DNA of 33,615 nucleotides, from positions 1 through 33,615 of the forward strand of contig NZ_CAMPHN010000036.1 in NCBI RefSeq assembly GCF_946885885.1, given 5' to 3'. The position numbers and the translations under genes were made by a program. Under the pieces are notes generated by a model. That model saw nothing but the letters and a program-made list of their open reading frames with translations. It was not told where the DNA came from and ran no database searches. Source of the stretch: an uncultured Pseudomonas sp. Lineage in GTDB: Bacteria > Pseudomonadota > Gammaproteobacteria > Pseudomonadales > Pseudomonadaceae. Below, in pieces: positions 15,732 to 24,500 of this stretch (position 1 is its first letter; each line of letters opens with the position of its first letter).

Positions 15732-17261
15732 TTAAGATTGGGTGGCTTGCAGCAGCAGGGCGACTACGCCGAAAAATAGTGAAACGGCCGATGCCAACAT
15801 GGCTTTCGACGTCCAACGGTTGAGCGCCAGATCGAGCCCGGCGGCACCGCCGCTCAGGGTGGTCTTCTGCCGGGTCCAGCTCTGCTGGTCCATATGGAAC
15901 AAGGCGTAGACCTTCATCAGCGAACCGAGGATCTGGTTGTAATAGAGAACCAGCGGGTAGAGCGGGTCGACACGGTGCTTGCTGAGCAGCATCGACAGCG
16001 TCACCAGGGTCCGCGAGAGCAGTACCCAGAACAGATAGGCGAGCAGGATCTGCGCGCCGAACAACATGGCGCCGATCAGCGACGCGGTCAGCCCGAGCAG
16101 GCTGGTCCACATCGACACGCGTTGGTCGTACAGCACATACATGGTGAACAATCCCAATTGACGGAAGCCGAGTAGGCGGGTGGCGCGAAAGTTCTGGCGC
16201 AGCGAGTTGCCGTACCAGCGGAACATCAGTTGGCGGGTGGCGCGCAGGAAGTTGCTGTCCGGCGGATGCTCGACCGTGAGGGTGTTGCTGTCGGGTACGT
16301 AGAAGGTGTCCCAGCCAGCGCGCATCAGGCTGAACCAGGAAGATTTGTCGTCGCCGGTGAGGAACTGGAAGCGCCCGAGCCGCCAGTGCTGCAGGAAGTC
16401 GGCTTCGACATCCTTGATGAAAGCCGGATCGGTCACCACGCCAGCGCGAAAGAACGACAGCCGCCCGGTCATGGTCAGCACGCGCCGCGACAGGGCCATC
16501 GAGCACATATTGATATGGCGCTGGACGAAGCGCAGCGCGTGCCATTCGCGGATCAGCTTGCCGCCCTCGACCTGGCAGAATTCGTTGGTGGTGATGCCGC
16601 CGACATTGGGCAGGTAGGCGAAGAACTTCACCGCGTTTTCCACGCAGTGGGGCAGCAGCATGGTGTCGCCGTCGACCACCCCGACCACCGCGTCGCTGTT
16701 CGGCATCTGCCGCGACAGAGCGCGAAAGGCGTGGGCCAGGCCGTCGCGTTTGCCGGTGCCGCGGGCGCGCACTATCACCAGCTTGATATCGCGGCGCTCG
16801 CGCACTTCGCGACGCATGATCTGCTTGATCAAATCCTCGTCGCCCTTTTCGACGATCGAGGCGATCACCGTGCAGGGTGCCGGCAGGCGCTGGATTTCCT
16901 GGAACACCGATTGGTAAACATTGAAGGTGGTCTGCGAAGGGATGCGGAAACTGGTGACCACCATGAACAGCTGCGAGGGCAGGGCGGCGGGGCCCAGACG
17001 TTCCACGGCCTTGCGCATCGCCGGAAAGCGCCAGTGCAGGAAATACATGCCACGCAGATAGTGGTTGATGGCGTTGCCGTACCGCCAGGCACCGAGGACG
17101 CCGACCAGAAACACGAATTTCTGGTGCTGCGGGTCGAACAGCGCCGGGTCGAGCAACTCGCCGAACAGGACCAGGCAGGTGAATAGCAGGCTCCAGCCGA
17201 ACAAGCGCATGCAGAAGTCGTGGCGCCGTTGAGCCCTGTCTAGCCTCGCCGATTTATGCAT
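15732..17261 (-). CDS. alg8: Mannuronan synthase Alg8 (GT2)
   Basis: An inner-membrane family 2 glycosyltransferase that polymerises GDP-mannuronate and extrudes the chain. I chose the ATG at 17261 because GAGGAG precedes it at ten bases; this gives 509 residues (family ~494). An in-frame ATG at 17339 would add 26 atypical residues. Two membrane segments lie at about 18-38 and 48-62, then the catalytic domain with VVDGDTMLLPH (Asp197, Asp199) and FLTGDDKSSWF (Asp304, Asp305), the acceptor-site QRHINMC and FRWYGN as the QxxRW equivalent, then more membrane helices. All catalytic aspartates are present. It is separated from algA by a 270-base structured spacer. Confidence 0.95.
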   Translation of the reverse strand: MHKSARLDRAQRRHDFCMRLFGWSLLFTCLVLFGELLDPALFDPQHQKFVFLVGVLGAWRYGNAINHYLRGMYFLHWRFPAMRKAVERLGPAALPSQLFMVVTSFRIPSQTTFNVYQSVFQEIQRLPAPCTVIASIVEKGDEDLIKQIMRREVRERRDIKLVIVRARGTGKRDGLAHAFRALSRQMPNSDAVVGVVDGDTMLLPHCVENAVKFFAYLPNVGGITTNEFCQVEGGKLIREWHALRFVQRHINMCSMALSRRVLTMTGRLSFFRAGVVTDPAFIKDVEADFLQHWRLGRFQFLTGDDKSSWFSLMRAGWDTFYVPDSNTLTVEHPPDSNFLRATRQLMFRWYGNSLRQNFRATRLLGFRQLGLFTMYVLYDQRVSMWTSLLGLTASLIGAMLFGAQILLAYLFWVLLSRTLVTLSMLLSKHRVDPLYPLVLYYNQILGSLMKVYALFHMDQQSWTRQKTTLSGGAAGLDLALNRWTSKAMLASAVSLFFGVVALLLQATQS

Positions 17262-17373
17262 GATTGCCGGACTCCTCGATGGCGCACAGGGAGGTGGGCA
17301 GAAACTGCCGGCACCACGCGCCTTCTGGCTGACGTGCACCGCTGTTCATAGGTCGTCCCATTCCGATACTCAT
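17254..17373 (-). CDS. Possible 39-residue leader ORF overlapping the alg8 start
   Basis: The ATG at 17373 has GAGAGG eight bases upstream and opens a 39-codon frame beginning MSIGMGRPMNSG and ending CAIEESGNHA. Its TAA stop lies inside the alg8 start region, an eight-base overlap, which could couple alg8 translation to it. The presumed ribosome site is in the 3' arm of a perfect hairpin. The peptide resembles nothing I know. It may be a leader or chance; a longer frame from 17535 without a good start runs through the same bases. Confidence 0.3.
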   Translation of the reverse strand: MSIGMGRPMNSGARQPEGAWCRQFLPTSLCAIEESGNHA

Positions 17374-17379
17374 AGCCGT

Positions 17380-17398
17380 GCCTCTCGTCCCGAGAGGC
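17380..17398 (-). promoter_or_regulatory. Hairpin enclosing the leader ORF ribosome site
   Basis: A perfect 8-bp stem, GCCTCTCG with CGAGAGGC, closes a 3-base loop. On the transcript the GAGAGG ribosome-binding site is in the 3' arm, seven bases before the leader ATG, so folding would hide it. Confidence 0.4.
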
Positions 17399-17470
17399 TT
17401 ATCCAATGTTGTTCCCCGGTCGCGGAGGTCTGCTGAAGCGTACGATCGAGGCTTCCTTGCGCTGGGCTTG

Positions 17471-17487
17471 GCGCCGTTGTGCGGCGC
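17471..17487. other. Minor hairpin in the algA-alg8 spacer
   Basis: GCGCCG (17471-17476) pairs with CGGCGC (17482-17487) around a 5-base loop. It is one of three stem-loops in this 270-base spacer. Confidence 0.4.
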
Positions 17488-17501
17488 TGGTCGCTGTTCT
17501 G

Positions 17502-17527
17502 GCCGCGTTGCCCGCAGGCAACGCGGC
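17502..17527 (-). other. Strong hairpin just after the algA stop
   Basis: An 11-bp perfect GC-rich stem (17502-17512 with 17517-17527) closes a 4-base loop, starting four bases after the algA stop codon. No T-run follows on the minus strand, so it is not a classical terminator. It could protect the algD-algA message 3' end or attenuate readthrough into alg8. Confidence 0.55.
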
Positions 17528-17531
17528 AGGT

Positions 17532-18986
17532 TCAAGATTTGATCAGCATGGGGGCGGCGTTCCCGCGTTGTTCGCCGGTACGTCCGTAGGCGTCCTCCAG
17601 TCGCTCGATGTCGTCTTCGCCGAGATAGCTGCCGGACTGCACTTCGATGATTTCCAGGGGGATCCTTCCCGGGTTGGCGAGGCGATGCACCGCGGCGATG
17701 GGGATATAGGTCGATTGGTTTTCGGTGAGCAGAAACGTTTTGTCGTCGCAGGTCACCCGTGCGGTGCCCGAGACCACGATCCAGTGTTCGGCGCGGTGAT
17801 GGTGCATTTGCAGCGAGAGCTGCGCGCCGGGTTTGACCGAGATGCGCTTGACCTGGAAGCGCGAGCCGATATCCACGGAGTCGTAAGCGCCCCAGGGTCG
17901 GTAAACCTGGCTGTGATTGCGGGTTTCCGTGCGGCCTTGCGCGGTCAGGGTGTTGACCAGTTGCTTGACCTCCTGGGCGCGCTTGCGCGGGGCGATCATC
18001 ACCGCATCCTTGGTTTCCACCACCACAAGGTCGTCCAGGCCGATCAGCGTGACCAGCTTGTCGGTGCTGTGCGCCAGGCAGTTATGGCAATTCTGCAGCA
18101 GCACGTCGCCTTTGCTGACGTTGCCCTGGGCGTCCTTGTCCTGCACGTCCCACAGCGAGGCCCAGCAGCCGATATCGCTCCAGCCGGCGTCCAGCGGGAC
18201 CATGCAGGCGCGCGTGGTTTTCTCCATTACCGCATAGTCGATGGAATTGTCCGGGCAGCAGGCGAAGGTGGCCGGATCGATGCGCACGAAGGACGCATCC
18301 TCGCGGCTGCGCTCCAGGGCCAGCACGCAGGTGTCGTAGATGTCCGGTTCGTGGTGCTTCAACTCTTCCAGGTAACGGCTGCAGCGGAACATGAACATGC
18401 CGCTGTTCCAGAAATAATTGCCGCTGGCAACGAACTCGCCGGCCTTGCTTTGGCACGGTTTCTCGACGAAGTGCTCGACCGCCAGCACCCCCGGCGGCAG
18501 TTGTCTGCGTCCGACACGGCTCTTGATGTAGCCATAGCCGGTTTCCGGTTTGTTCGCCGGCACGCCGAACAGCACCATTTCTCCCCGCTCGGCGGCGATG
18601 GCGGCAAGCGTGAGCGCCGCTTGCAACGCCTCGCGATCCTCGATCAGGTGGTCGGCGGGCAGCACCAGGAGCAACTCGTCGCGGCCCTCGGCGATCAGCT
18701 TCAGTGCGGCGATGGCGATGGCCGGCGCGGTGTTGCGGCCGAAGGGCTCGAGCAGTACGGTCGCGGCATCGCAACCGATGGCGGCGAGCTGCTCGCCGAC
18801 GATGAAACGGTGCTCCTCGTTACACACCACGATGGGCGCGGCCATGTTCGCGGCGTCGAGACGCAGCAGCGTCTGCTGGAGCAGCGTGTGCGGCCCGGAC
18901 AGTGCCAGAAACTGCTTGGGATACAGCTTGCGTGACAATGGCCAGAGCCGGGAACCGCTGCCGCCCGAGAGGATGACTGGGATCAT
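17532..18986 (-). CDS. algA: Mannose-6-P isomerase / mannose-1-P guanylyltransferase AlgA
   Basis: This bifunctional cytoplasmic enzyme makes mannose-6-phosphate from fructose-6-phosphate and later GDP-mannose for AlgD. The ATG at 18986 (MIPVILSGGSGSRLWPLSR) is the family start, with AGGAG nine bases upstream; it gives 484 residues (family ~481). The pyrophosphorylase signature GGSGSRLWPLSRKLYPKQF is at the N-terminus. The FVEKP motif (HFVEKP) and the C-terminal cupin-type isomerase domain with zinc ligands in QMHHHRAEHWIVVSG follow. In P. aeruginosa algA is the last gene of the operon; here it is second, 46 bases after algD, so both precursor enzymes are promoter-proximal. Confidence 0.96.
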   Translation of the reverse strand: MIPVILSGGSGSRLWPLSRKLYPKQFLALSGPHTLLQQTLLRLDAANMAAPIVVCNEEHRFIVGEQLAAIGCDAATVLLEPFGRNTAPAIAIAALKLIAEGRDELLLVLPADHLIEDREALQAALTLAAIAAERGEMVLFGVPANKPETGYGYIKSRVGRRQLPPGVLAVEHFVEKPCQSKAGEFVASGNYFWNSGMFMFRCSRYLEELKHHEPDIYDTCVLALERSREDASFVRIDPATFACCPDNSIDYAVMEKTTRACMVPLDAGWSDIGCWASLWDVQDKDAQGNVSKGDVLLQNCHNCLAHSTDKLVTLIGLDDLVVVETKDAVMIAPRKRAQEVKQLVNTLTAQGRTETRNHSQVYRPWGAYDSVDIGSRFQVKRISVKPGAQLSLQMHHHRAEHWIVVSGTARVTCDDKTFLLTENQSTYIPIAAVHRLANPGRIPLEIIEVQSGSYLGEDDIERLEDAYGRTGEQRGNAAPMLIKS

Positions 18987-19032
18987 GGTCGTGCTCCTAA
19001 AATGTGTGATGCCGGCCTTCCGTCGGTCGCTG

Positions 19033-20343
19033 CTACCAGCAGATACCCTGACGACTGGCGCTGGAGGTGCTGGGCAGGAAACCCACCAGATCGATGATGT
19101 GTTTGTCACCGTCGACCCTGTTCAGCACATCGGCAAAGCGGCTATCGCCGTTGCCGATGATCAGCACATCGGATAACTCGACCACCTCGTTCAACTCGGC
19201 GTGCAGCAGTGAGGAGACGTGGGGGATTTTCGACTCGATGTATTCCTTGTTGGCGCCGATGACCCGGGCGTATTCGACGTTGCTGTCGAAGATGCGCAGC
19301 TCGTAGCCCTTGCCGATGAGCATTTCCGCCAGCTCCACCAAGGGGCTTTCGCGCAGGTCGTCGGTGCCGGCTTTGAAGCTCAGGCCGAGCAGGCCGATCT
19401 TGCGTTTTTCGTAACTGGAAACCATGTCGAAGGCGCGCTGCACCTGAATGCGGTTGCTCGGCATGATGGCGCTGAGCAATGGATGCTGGATATCCAACTG
19501 TGCGGCGCGGTAGGTCAGGGCGCGCACGTCTTTGGGCAGGCAGGAACCGCCAAACGCGAAGCCGGGTTTCAGGTAGTACTTGGACAGGTTGAGTTTGTGG
19601 TCCTGGCAGACCACATCCATCACTTCGCGCCCATCGACGCCGACCGCTTTGGCGATGTTGCCGATCTCGTTGGCGAAGGTGACCTTGGCCGCATGCCAGA
19701 CATTGCAGGTGTACTTGATCATCTCGGCGACTTCGATCGATTTGCGAATGATCGGCGCGTCCAGCCCGCTGTAGAGCTGTTCGAGCAGGTCGCCCGATTG
19801 CGTGTCGAGTTCGCCGATCACGGTCATCGCCGGGAAGTCATAGTCTTTGATCGCGGTGCTTTCGCGGAGGAATTCGGGGTTGGTCGCCACGCCGAAGTGG
19901 ATTCCGGCTTTCTTCCCGGAAGCCGCTTCGAGCAGCGGAATCACCACATTCTTCACGGTGCCCGGTAGTACGGTGCTGCGCACCACCACGGTGTGCCGGT
20001 CGCTTTTGTCGCGCAGCGCGGTGCCGATCTGCGTGCACACCGACGCCATATAGCCCAGGTCGAGGTCGCCATTGCGCTTGCTCGGGGTGCCCACGGCGAT
20101 AAAGGATAATTCGCTGGCCAGGACCGCGGCCTCCACATCGGTGGTGCCGTAGAGAAATCCCGTATCGACGCCGCTGTGCAGCAATTCGTCCAAACCCGGT
20201 TCGACGATCGGCGATTTGCCCTGGTTGATCAGAGCGATTTTGGTCGGCGAGATATCCACGCCGATCACATGATGGCCGCGGGCCGAGAGGCAACCCGCAC
20301 AGACGGCACCGACATAACCCAACCCAAAGATACTGATACGCAT
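19033..20343 (-). CDS. algD: GDP-mannose 6-dehydrogenase AlgD
   Basis: The 436-residue product oxidises GDP-mannose to GDP-mannuronate with two NAD+, the committed step of alginate synthesis. The N-terminal Rossmann motif is IFGLGYVGAVCAG. Cys268 in FAFGGSCLPKD is the catalytic thiol, at the same residue number as in P. aeruginosa AlgD. LLGLSFKAGTDDLRESP is the family C-terminal domain motif. The length equals the family length. GGGAG lies about ten bases before the ATG. It is the first gene of the operon, preceded by a 424-base non-coding region. Confidence 0.97.
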   Translation of the reverse strand: MRISIFGLGYVGAVCAGCLSARGHHVIGVDISPTKIALINQGKSPIVEPGLDELLHSGVDTGFLYGTTDVEAAVLASELSFIAVGTPSKRNGDLDLGYMASVCTQIGTALRDKSDRHTVVVRSTVLPGTVKNVVIPLLEAASGKKAGIHFGVATNPEFLRESTAIKDYDFPAMTVIGELDTQSGDLLEQLYSGLDAPIIRKSIEVAEMIKYTCNVWHAAKVTFANEIGNIAKAVGVDGREVMDVVCQDHKLNLSKYYLKPGFAFGGSCLPKDVRALTYRAAQLDIQHPLLSAIMPSNRIQVQRAFDMVSSYEKRKIGLLGLSFKAGTDDLRESPLVELAEMLIGKGYELRIFDSNVEYARVIGANKEYIESKIPHVSSLLHAELNEVVELSDVLIIGNGDSRFADVLNRVDGDKHIIDLVGFLPSTSSASRQGICW

Positions 20344-20767
20344 TGGCCCATCTCCCTACGGTTCCCATACGCTGATCGATTTCAAGGCGAACGAAGCCTG
20401 CTGTCGTTACGCCAGTCGAGATCAGTTTGGGCAGGTAATCACCACTTTCATGTGGCGTAGGGCGAGCGACTGCAGAGGATGCAGCTAAGGTCTGCCGCCC
20501 TTTCGTTAGACGAACTGCTTATTTTTTTTGCTTTGATGCCAGCGCCTGAATTTCACTCGTTTCATTGCGTATGAGTGTGAGTTAGGCTGTGTTGCGTCAA
20601 GAATACGTCTTTAGGCTAACAGCGTGCCGAAAGTAGTCAATAACTTGGCATAGAAGAAGTGGTTATATGTGATTTTGATCTCATTCCGCCAGGAAAGGTG
20701 GTGAGTGGCCATCATTACGCGCGCATGTGGGCAACCGAAATGCCCGGCGTTGCGCTTGAGTGTGGCT
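20344..20767 (-). promoter_or_regulatory. Long algD upstream region (presumed operon promoter)
   Basis: These 424 bases between the YkgJ-like gene and algD are more AT-rich than their surroundings (for example the T-run at 20521-20529). A promoter for the whole operon is expected here. I found no AlgU-type -35 element (GAACTT) reading toward algD. The TTGACT at about 20641-20636 and the TTGACG at about 20601-20596 could be sigma-70-like -35 boxes, but the matching -10 boxes are weak. A small inverted repeat CTGCA/TGCAG lies near 20470-20484. The actual start site cannot be placed. Confidence 0.4.
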
Positions 20768-21169
20768 CTAACCCGTGGTTTTCGGCCGGTAGGCGCAGTA
20801 ACCCGGGCGCGGCCCGATCTTCGGGTGGTTGCGGCAGGTGTCCGGGCGCTTGTCGTAAATGGTGCACAGGCGTGATTTGCGATCCAGGTACAGGCAATCG
20901 TTATTGCTCATACGAATCAGGGTGAAAATCCCCGACTTTTGATTGAAGCGCTCGACGATGCCTTCCTTCTGCAAGCGCTTGGCGATGTTCTTCGGCGGTT
21001 CGCTGCGCTCGAACTCGTCGACTACACCGATCCGGATCAGGTCGTTGATACGCACCTCCACCGGCAAGGTGCAGCAGCTGGATATGCAGCTATGGCACAT
21101 GTCGCTGGTGTATTTGGCCCAGGTCTCCAGGCGGTCGAGTTCGGCGGCGGCGATCAGGTTGTTTTTCAT
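20768..21169 (-). CDS. YkgJ-family cysteine cluster protein
   Basis: The 133-residue product has the pattern of YkgJ/YcgN proteins, proposed to chelate zinc or iron. The N-terminal cluster is C25xxC28xxxC32C33 (CHSCISSCC). A second set appears in NDCLYLD, RLCTIYDKRPDTCRNHP and GYCAY. It is a soluble protein of unknown cellular role. No good ribosome site is visible before the ATG. It lies upstream of algD on the same strand but 424 bases away, so it is probably a separate unit. Confidence 0.8.
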   Translation of the reverse strand: MKNNLIAAAELDRLETWAKYTSDMCHSCISSCCTLPVEVRINDLIRIGVVDEFERSEPPKNIAKRLQKEGIVERFNQKSGIFTLIRMSNNDCLYLDRKSRLCTIYDKRPDTCRNHPKIGPRPGYCAYRPKTTG

Positions 21170-21584
21170 CGTGTCGGCGTGAGTCAGCAGGACGGCGGGC
21201 GATGATAGCGGCCTTGGGCCATTTATGAACGACTATCCGCCGGTTGGTCGTGTTTTGCCATTGGCGAGGGCTCCGTTCGGAAAGGGCACATCGGCACGTG
21301 CTCGTGGCCCGTATAAGCGCCAGCGCAATCCGGGACTGCTTTCCCCGGCTGCAGTGGGTAGCGCGGGCAACAAGCACAAAGGGGATCGGGCCGCACAATC
21401 GCATTCGCCCGGCTGGGAGCGGATGAGCCCGGCTGGCGCTTGGTCGCAGCGACTATCTTCTGTGTCTGTGATAGAGCCGGCATCGTCTCTATGGGTAGCA
21501 GCGGGGCGAGCCTCTATACTGCGTGCCAGTCCATGCCCTGTGGCTGGCTGGGAACCCTGAATTACCTGAGTAGGAACGCACTGC
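21170..21584. other. Non-coding stretch between divergent genes
   Basis: These 415 bases separate the YkgJ-like gene and the DUF2339 gene, which diverge, so promoters for both must lie here. The open frames present are Arg/Ser/Pro-rich shadows without ribosome sites. No clear promoter, repeat or RNA was recognised. Confidence 0.4.
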
Positions 21585-24500
21585 ATGCAATGGATCTTCA
21601 TGCTGGTAGGGTTGGTGTTGGGCGCGTTGGCCGACGAGTCGGTGATCGGGGCGATTCTCGGCGCCGTGGTCGGCTTGGCCATCGGCCAGGCGCTCAAGTT
21701 GCAACAACTGGAAAAGCGCAACCTTGCGCTGACGGATCAGCTCAAAGCTTTTTCCACACGCTTCGAACACGGCACCACGGCGCTGTACGAGCGGCTGCTC
21801 AAGCTGGAACAGGCCGCTGCGCCGAGCCCGGCCGAGGCCGCGCCTGTCGCGCCCATATCGTCGGTCGCCGAGCCGCCAGCGGCGCCGCAGCCTGCGCAAA
21901 CCGCCGAGGCTCGGCCTGAGCTGGACTGGAGCCTCGATTTCAACCTGCCCGAAGCCGATCCGTCTGGGACACACTTGTCTGGGACGCACCCGTCTGGGAC
22001 GCACCCGTCCGAGATCAGGCCGTCCGAGGCAAGTCCGCCCGAAATCGATCAGCGCATCGAGCCGGTCGCGGTCGCCGCGAAGGTGGCCGAGCGGCCGCCG
22101 GTCGCCCGTCCCGCAGTGCCGAAGCAGCCGGCGAAACCGCGCGAGCCGTCGCCGATCGAGCGCGCCATCGATCTGGCGCAGGCCTGGCTGTTCGGTGGCA
22201 ACACGGTATTGCGCATCGGCGTGCTGCTGTTGTTCCTCGGCCTGGCCTTCCTCCTGCGTTACGCCACCGAGGGCATGGTGGTGCCGGTGCAGGTGCGTTA
22301 CGCCGGGGTCGCGGCCAGTGCCGTGGCCTTGCTCGGCCTGGGCTGGTGGCTGCGCCTGCGCAACCCGGGTTATGCCTTGATGTTGCAGGGGGCCGGCATT
22401 GCGGTGATGTATTTGACGGTGTTCGCCGCCATGCGCCTGCACCCCTTGCTCGAGCCCAAGGCCGCGCTCGCCTTGCTGGTGATAGTCACTGTCTGCTCGG
22501 CGATTCTCGCGGTGGCGCAGAATGCCCTGGGCCTGGCCGCGGCGGCGGCGCTCGGCGGTTTCGCCGCGCCTATCCTGACCTCGACCGGCAGCGGCAACCA
22601 TGTCGCGCTGTTCTCCTATTTCATCCTGCTCAACAGCGGGATTTTCGCCATCGCCTGGTTCAAGGCCTGGCGCTTGCTCAATCTGATCGGTTTCGTCGGC
22701 ACCTTCGGCATCGGTTTCGCCTGGGGGCTGCGTTCCTACACGCCGGAGTTGCTGTGGAGCACCGAGCCGTTCCTGGTGCTGTTCTTCCTCATGTACGTGG
22801 CCATCGGCCTGCTGTTCGCCCGGCGCAAGCTGCGCGAGGCGGCGGATGCGCCGGCCGAGCGCAACGAGCTGCTGCGCTGGTCGGCGCGCCAGGGCGATTA
22901 TGTCGACGGCACCGTGCTGTTCGGTCCGCCATTGGTGGGCTTCGGCTTGCAGTACGCGGTGGTCCAGCACATCGAGTTCGCCGCCGCCTTCAGCGCCCTG
23001 CTCCTGGGGCTGTTCTATATGGGCCTGGCGTTGTTGTTGAGTAAGCGCACCGAAGGGCGTGCGTTGCTGTTGGTGGAAACCTGCCTGGCCCTGGGTGTGG
23101 TATTCGGCACCCTGGCGATCCCCTTGGGTCTGGATGCGCGCTGGACATCCGCGGCCTGGGCGGTGGAGGGTGCAGGGATCTTCTGGCTCGGCCTGCGTCA
23201 GCGACGCAGTCTGGCCCGCGCCTTTGCCCTGCTGCTGCAAGTGGGCGCGGCGCTGGCGTTTATCGGCGAGCTGCGTCAAGGCGTGGAGACGGTGCTCGTG
23301 GGTCCCGCGCTCGGTGCATTGATGCTCGGCGTCGCCTTGCTGTTCAGTTTCTGGAATCTGCGCCAGGCGAGCGATGAGCAATCTTCGGCCTGGGAGCGGC
23401 GCTGCTTGCCGTTGTTGGCCTGCACGGGGTTGGCCTTCCTCTACCTGATCGCGCCATTGTGCTTCGACACCGAGGCCACGGCGATCGGTTGGGCGCTGGC
23501 CGGGCTGGCCACTATCTTCGTTGGCCTGCGTTTGCAGTCGCGCGCCTTCCTGTTCAGCGCCTTTGCCGTGCAACTGCTCGGCGGGGCGCTGTTCCTGCTG
23601 CGGTTGGATAGCGCGTCGGGTATCGGTTCCGCTGGCGGCGACGGTTGGCGCGGCCTGATAACCGCCTCGCTGATCGGTCTGGCGCTGATCGGCGGCATGC
23701 TCCTGGCCGCCCGCGACGAGCAGGTCAGCAGCGACAAGGGCTTGATGCGCGGGCTGTCGCTGGTGCTGCTGGTGGGGCTGGTATTTATCAACCTGGCGGT
23801 GCTGTTCGTTCTGCCTTGGCGCAGTGCCAGTGCGGTCTGGGGCGGTAGCGGTCTGTTGATCGTCTGGCTCAGCCTGCACTTGCAGCAGCGCGCCAGTTTC
23901 GTCTTCGGCCTGCTGTTGCAGGTGTTCGGCGGTCTGTCGTTTTTGCTGGCCGGGCCGTTGCTGTTCGGGCAACTGAGCGGCGAAGGCTTGCGACCACTGG
24001 CGCATGCCGGCTTCTGGACGCCCGCGGTGCTGGCCATCGCCGCGTTGATCGGCGCTTGGCGTTTGCAGCAGGTGGCGCGCCGCGAACAGGCCGGTGTGCT
24101 GGGCACGCTGGGTCTGCAACGGCTCTCGCAATTGTTGCTGGTATGGGGCGCTGGCTGGTGGGCGTTGAGCCTGGCAAGCGAGATCGTGCGCTTCGCCTCG
24201 CTCGAGCTCCAGGCGCCTTTGCTGCTCAAGGTGGCCGCCGCCAGCGTGGCATTGTGGACGCTGATCGCCTCACGCACCCAATGGCGCGCCATGGCGTTGC
24301 TGTGCACGCTGCTGGTGCCGGCCGCCGCGGTGATTCTGCTGTACGCCGGGCATTCGACCTATCACCCGGCGGCGAATTTCGGCTGGCTCGCCTGGGGCGC
24401 GCTGTTCGCCGTGCATCTGCTGTCGTTGCGCCGCTTGAGCACGCTGTTACCGGTAAGCGCGTTGAGTGCGGCCCATGTGCTCGGTTGCTGGTTGCTGCTC

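Noticed and set aside
17254..17535. 93-residue minus frame spanning the whole algA-alg8 spacer
   Set aside because: Starts only at a TTG overlapping the algA stop with no ribosome site; the shorter 39-codon ORF inside it is the better candidate.
20512..20540. GAACTG on the plus strand as an AlgU -35 box
   Set aside because: Points away from algD and has no suitable -10; not a promoter for the operon.
21489..24131. 880-residue minus-strand open frame opposite the DUF2339 gene
   Set aside because: Gln/Arg/Ala-rich shadow frame created by high GC3 on the real plus-strand gene; no domain, no ribosome site.
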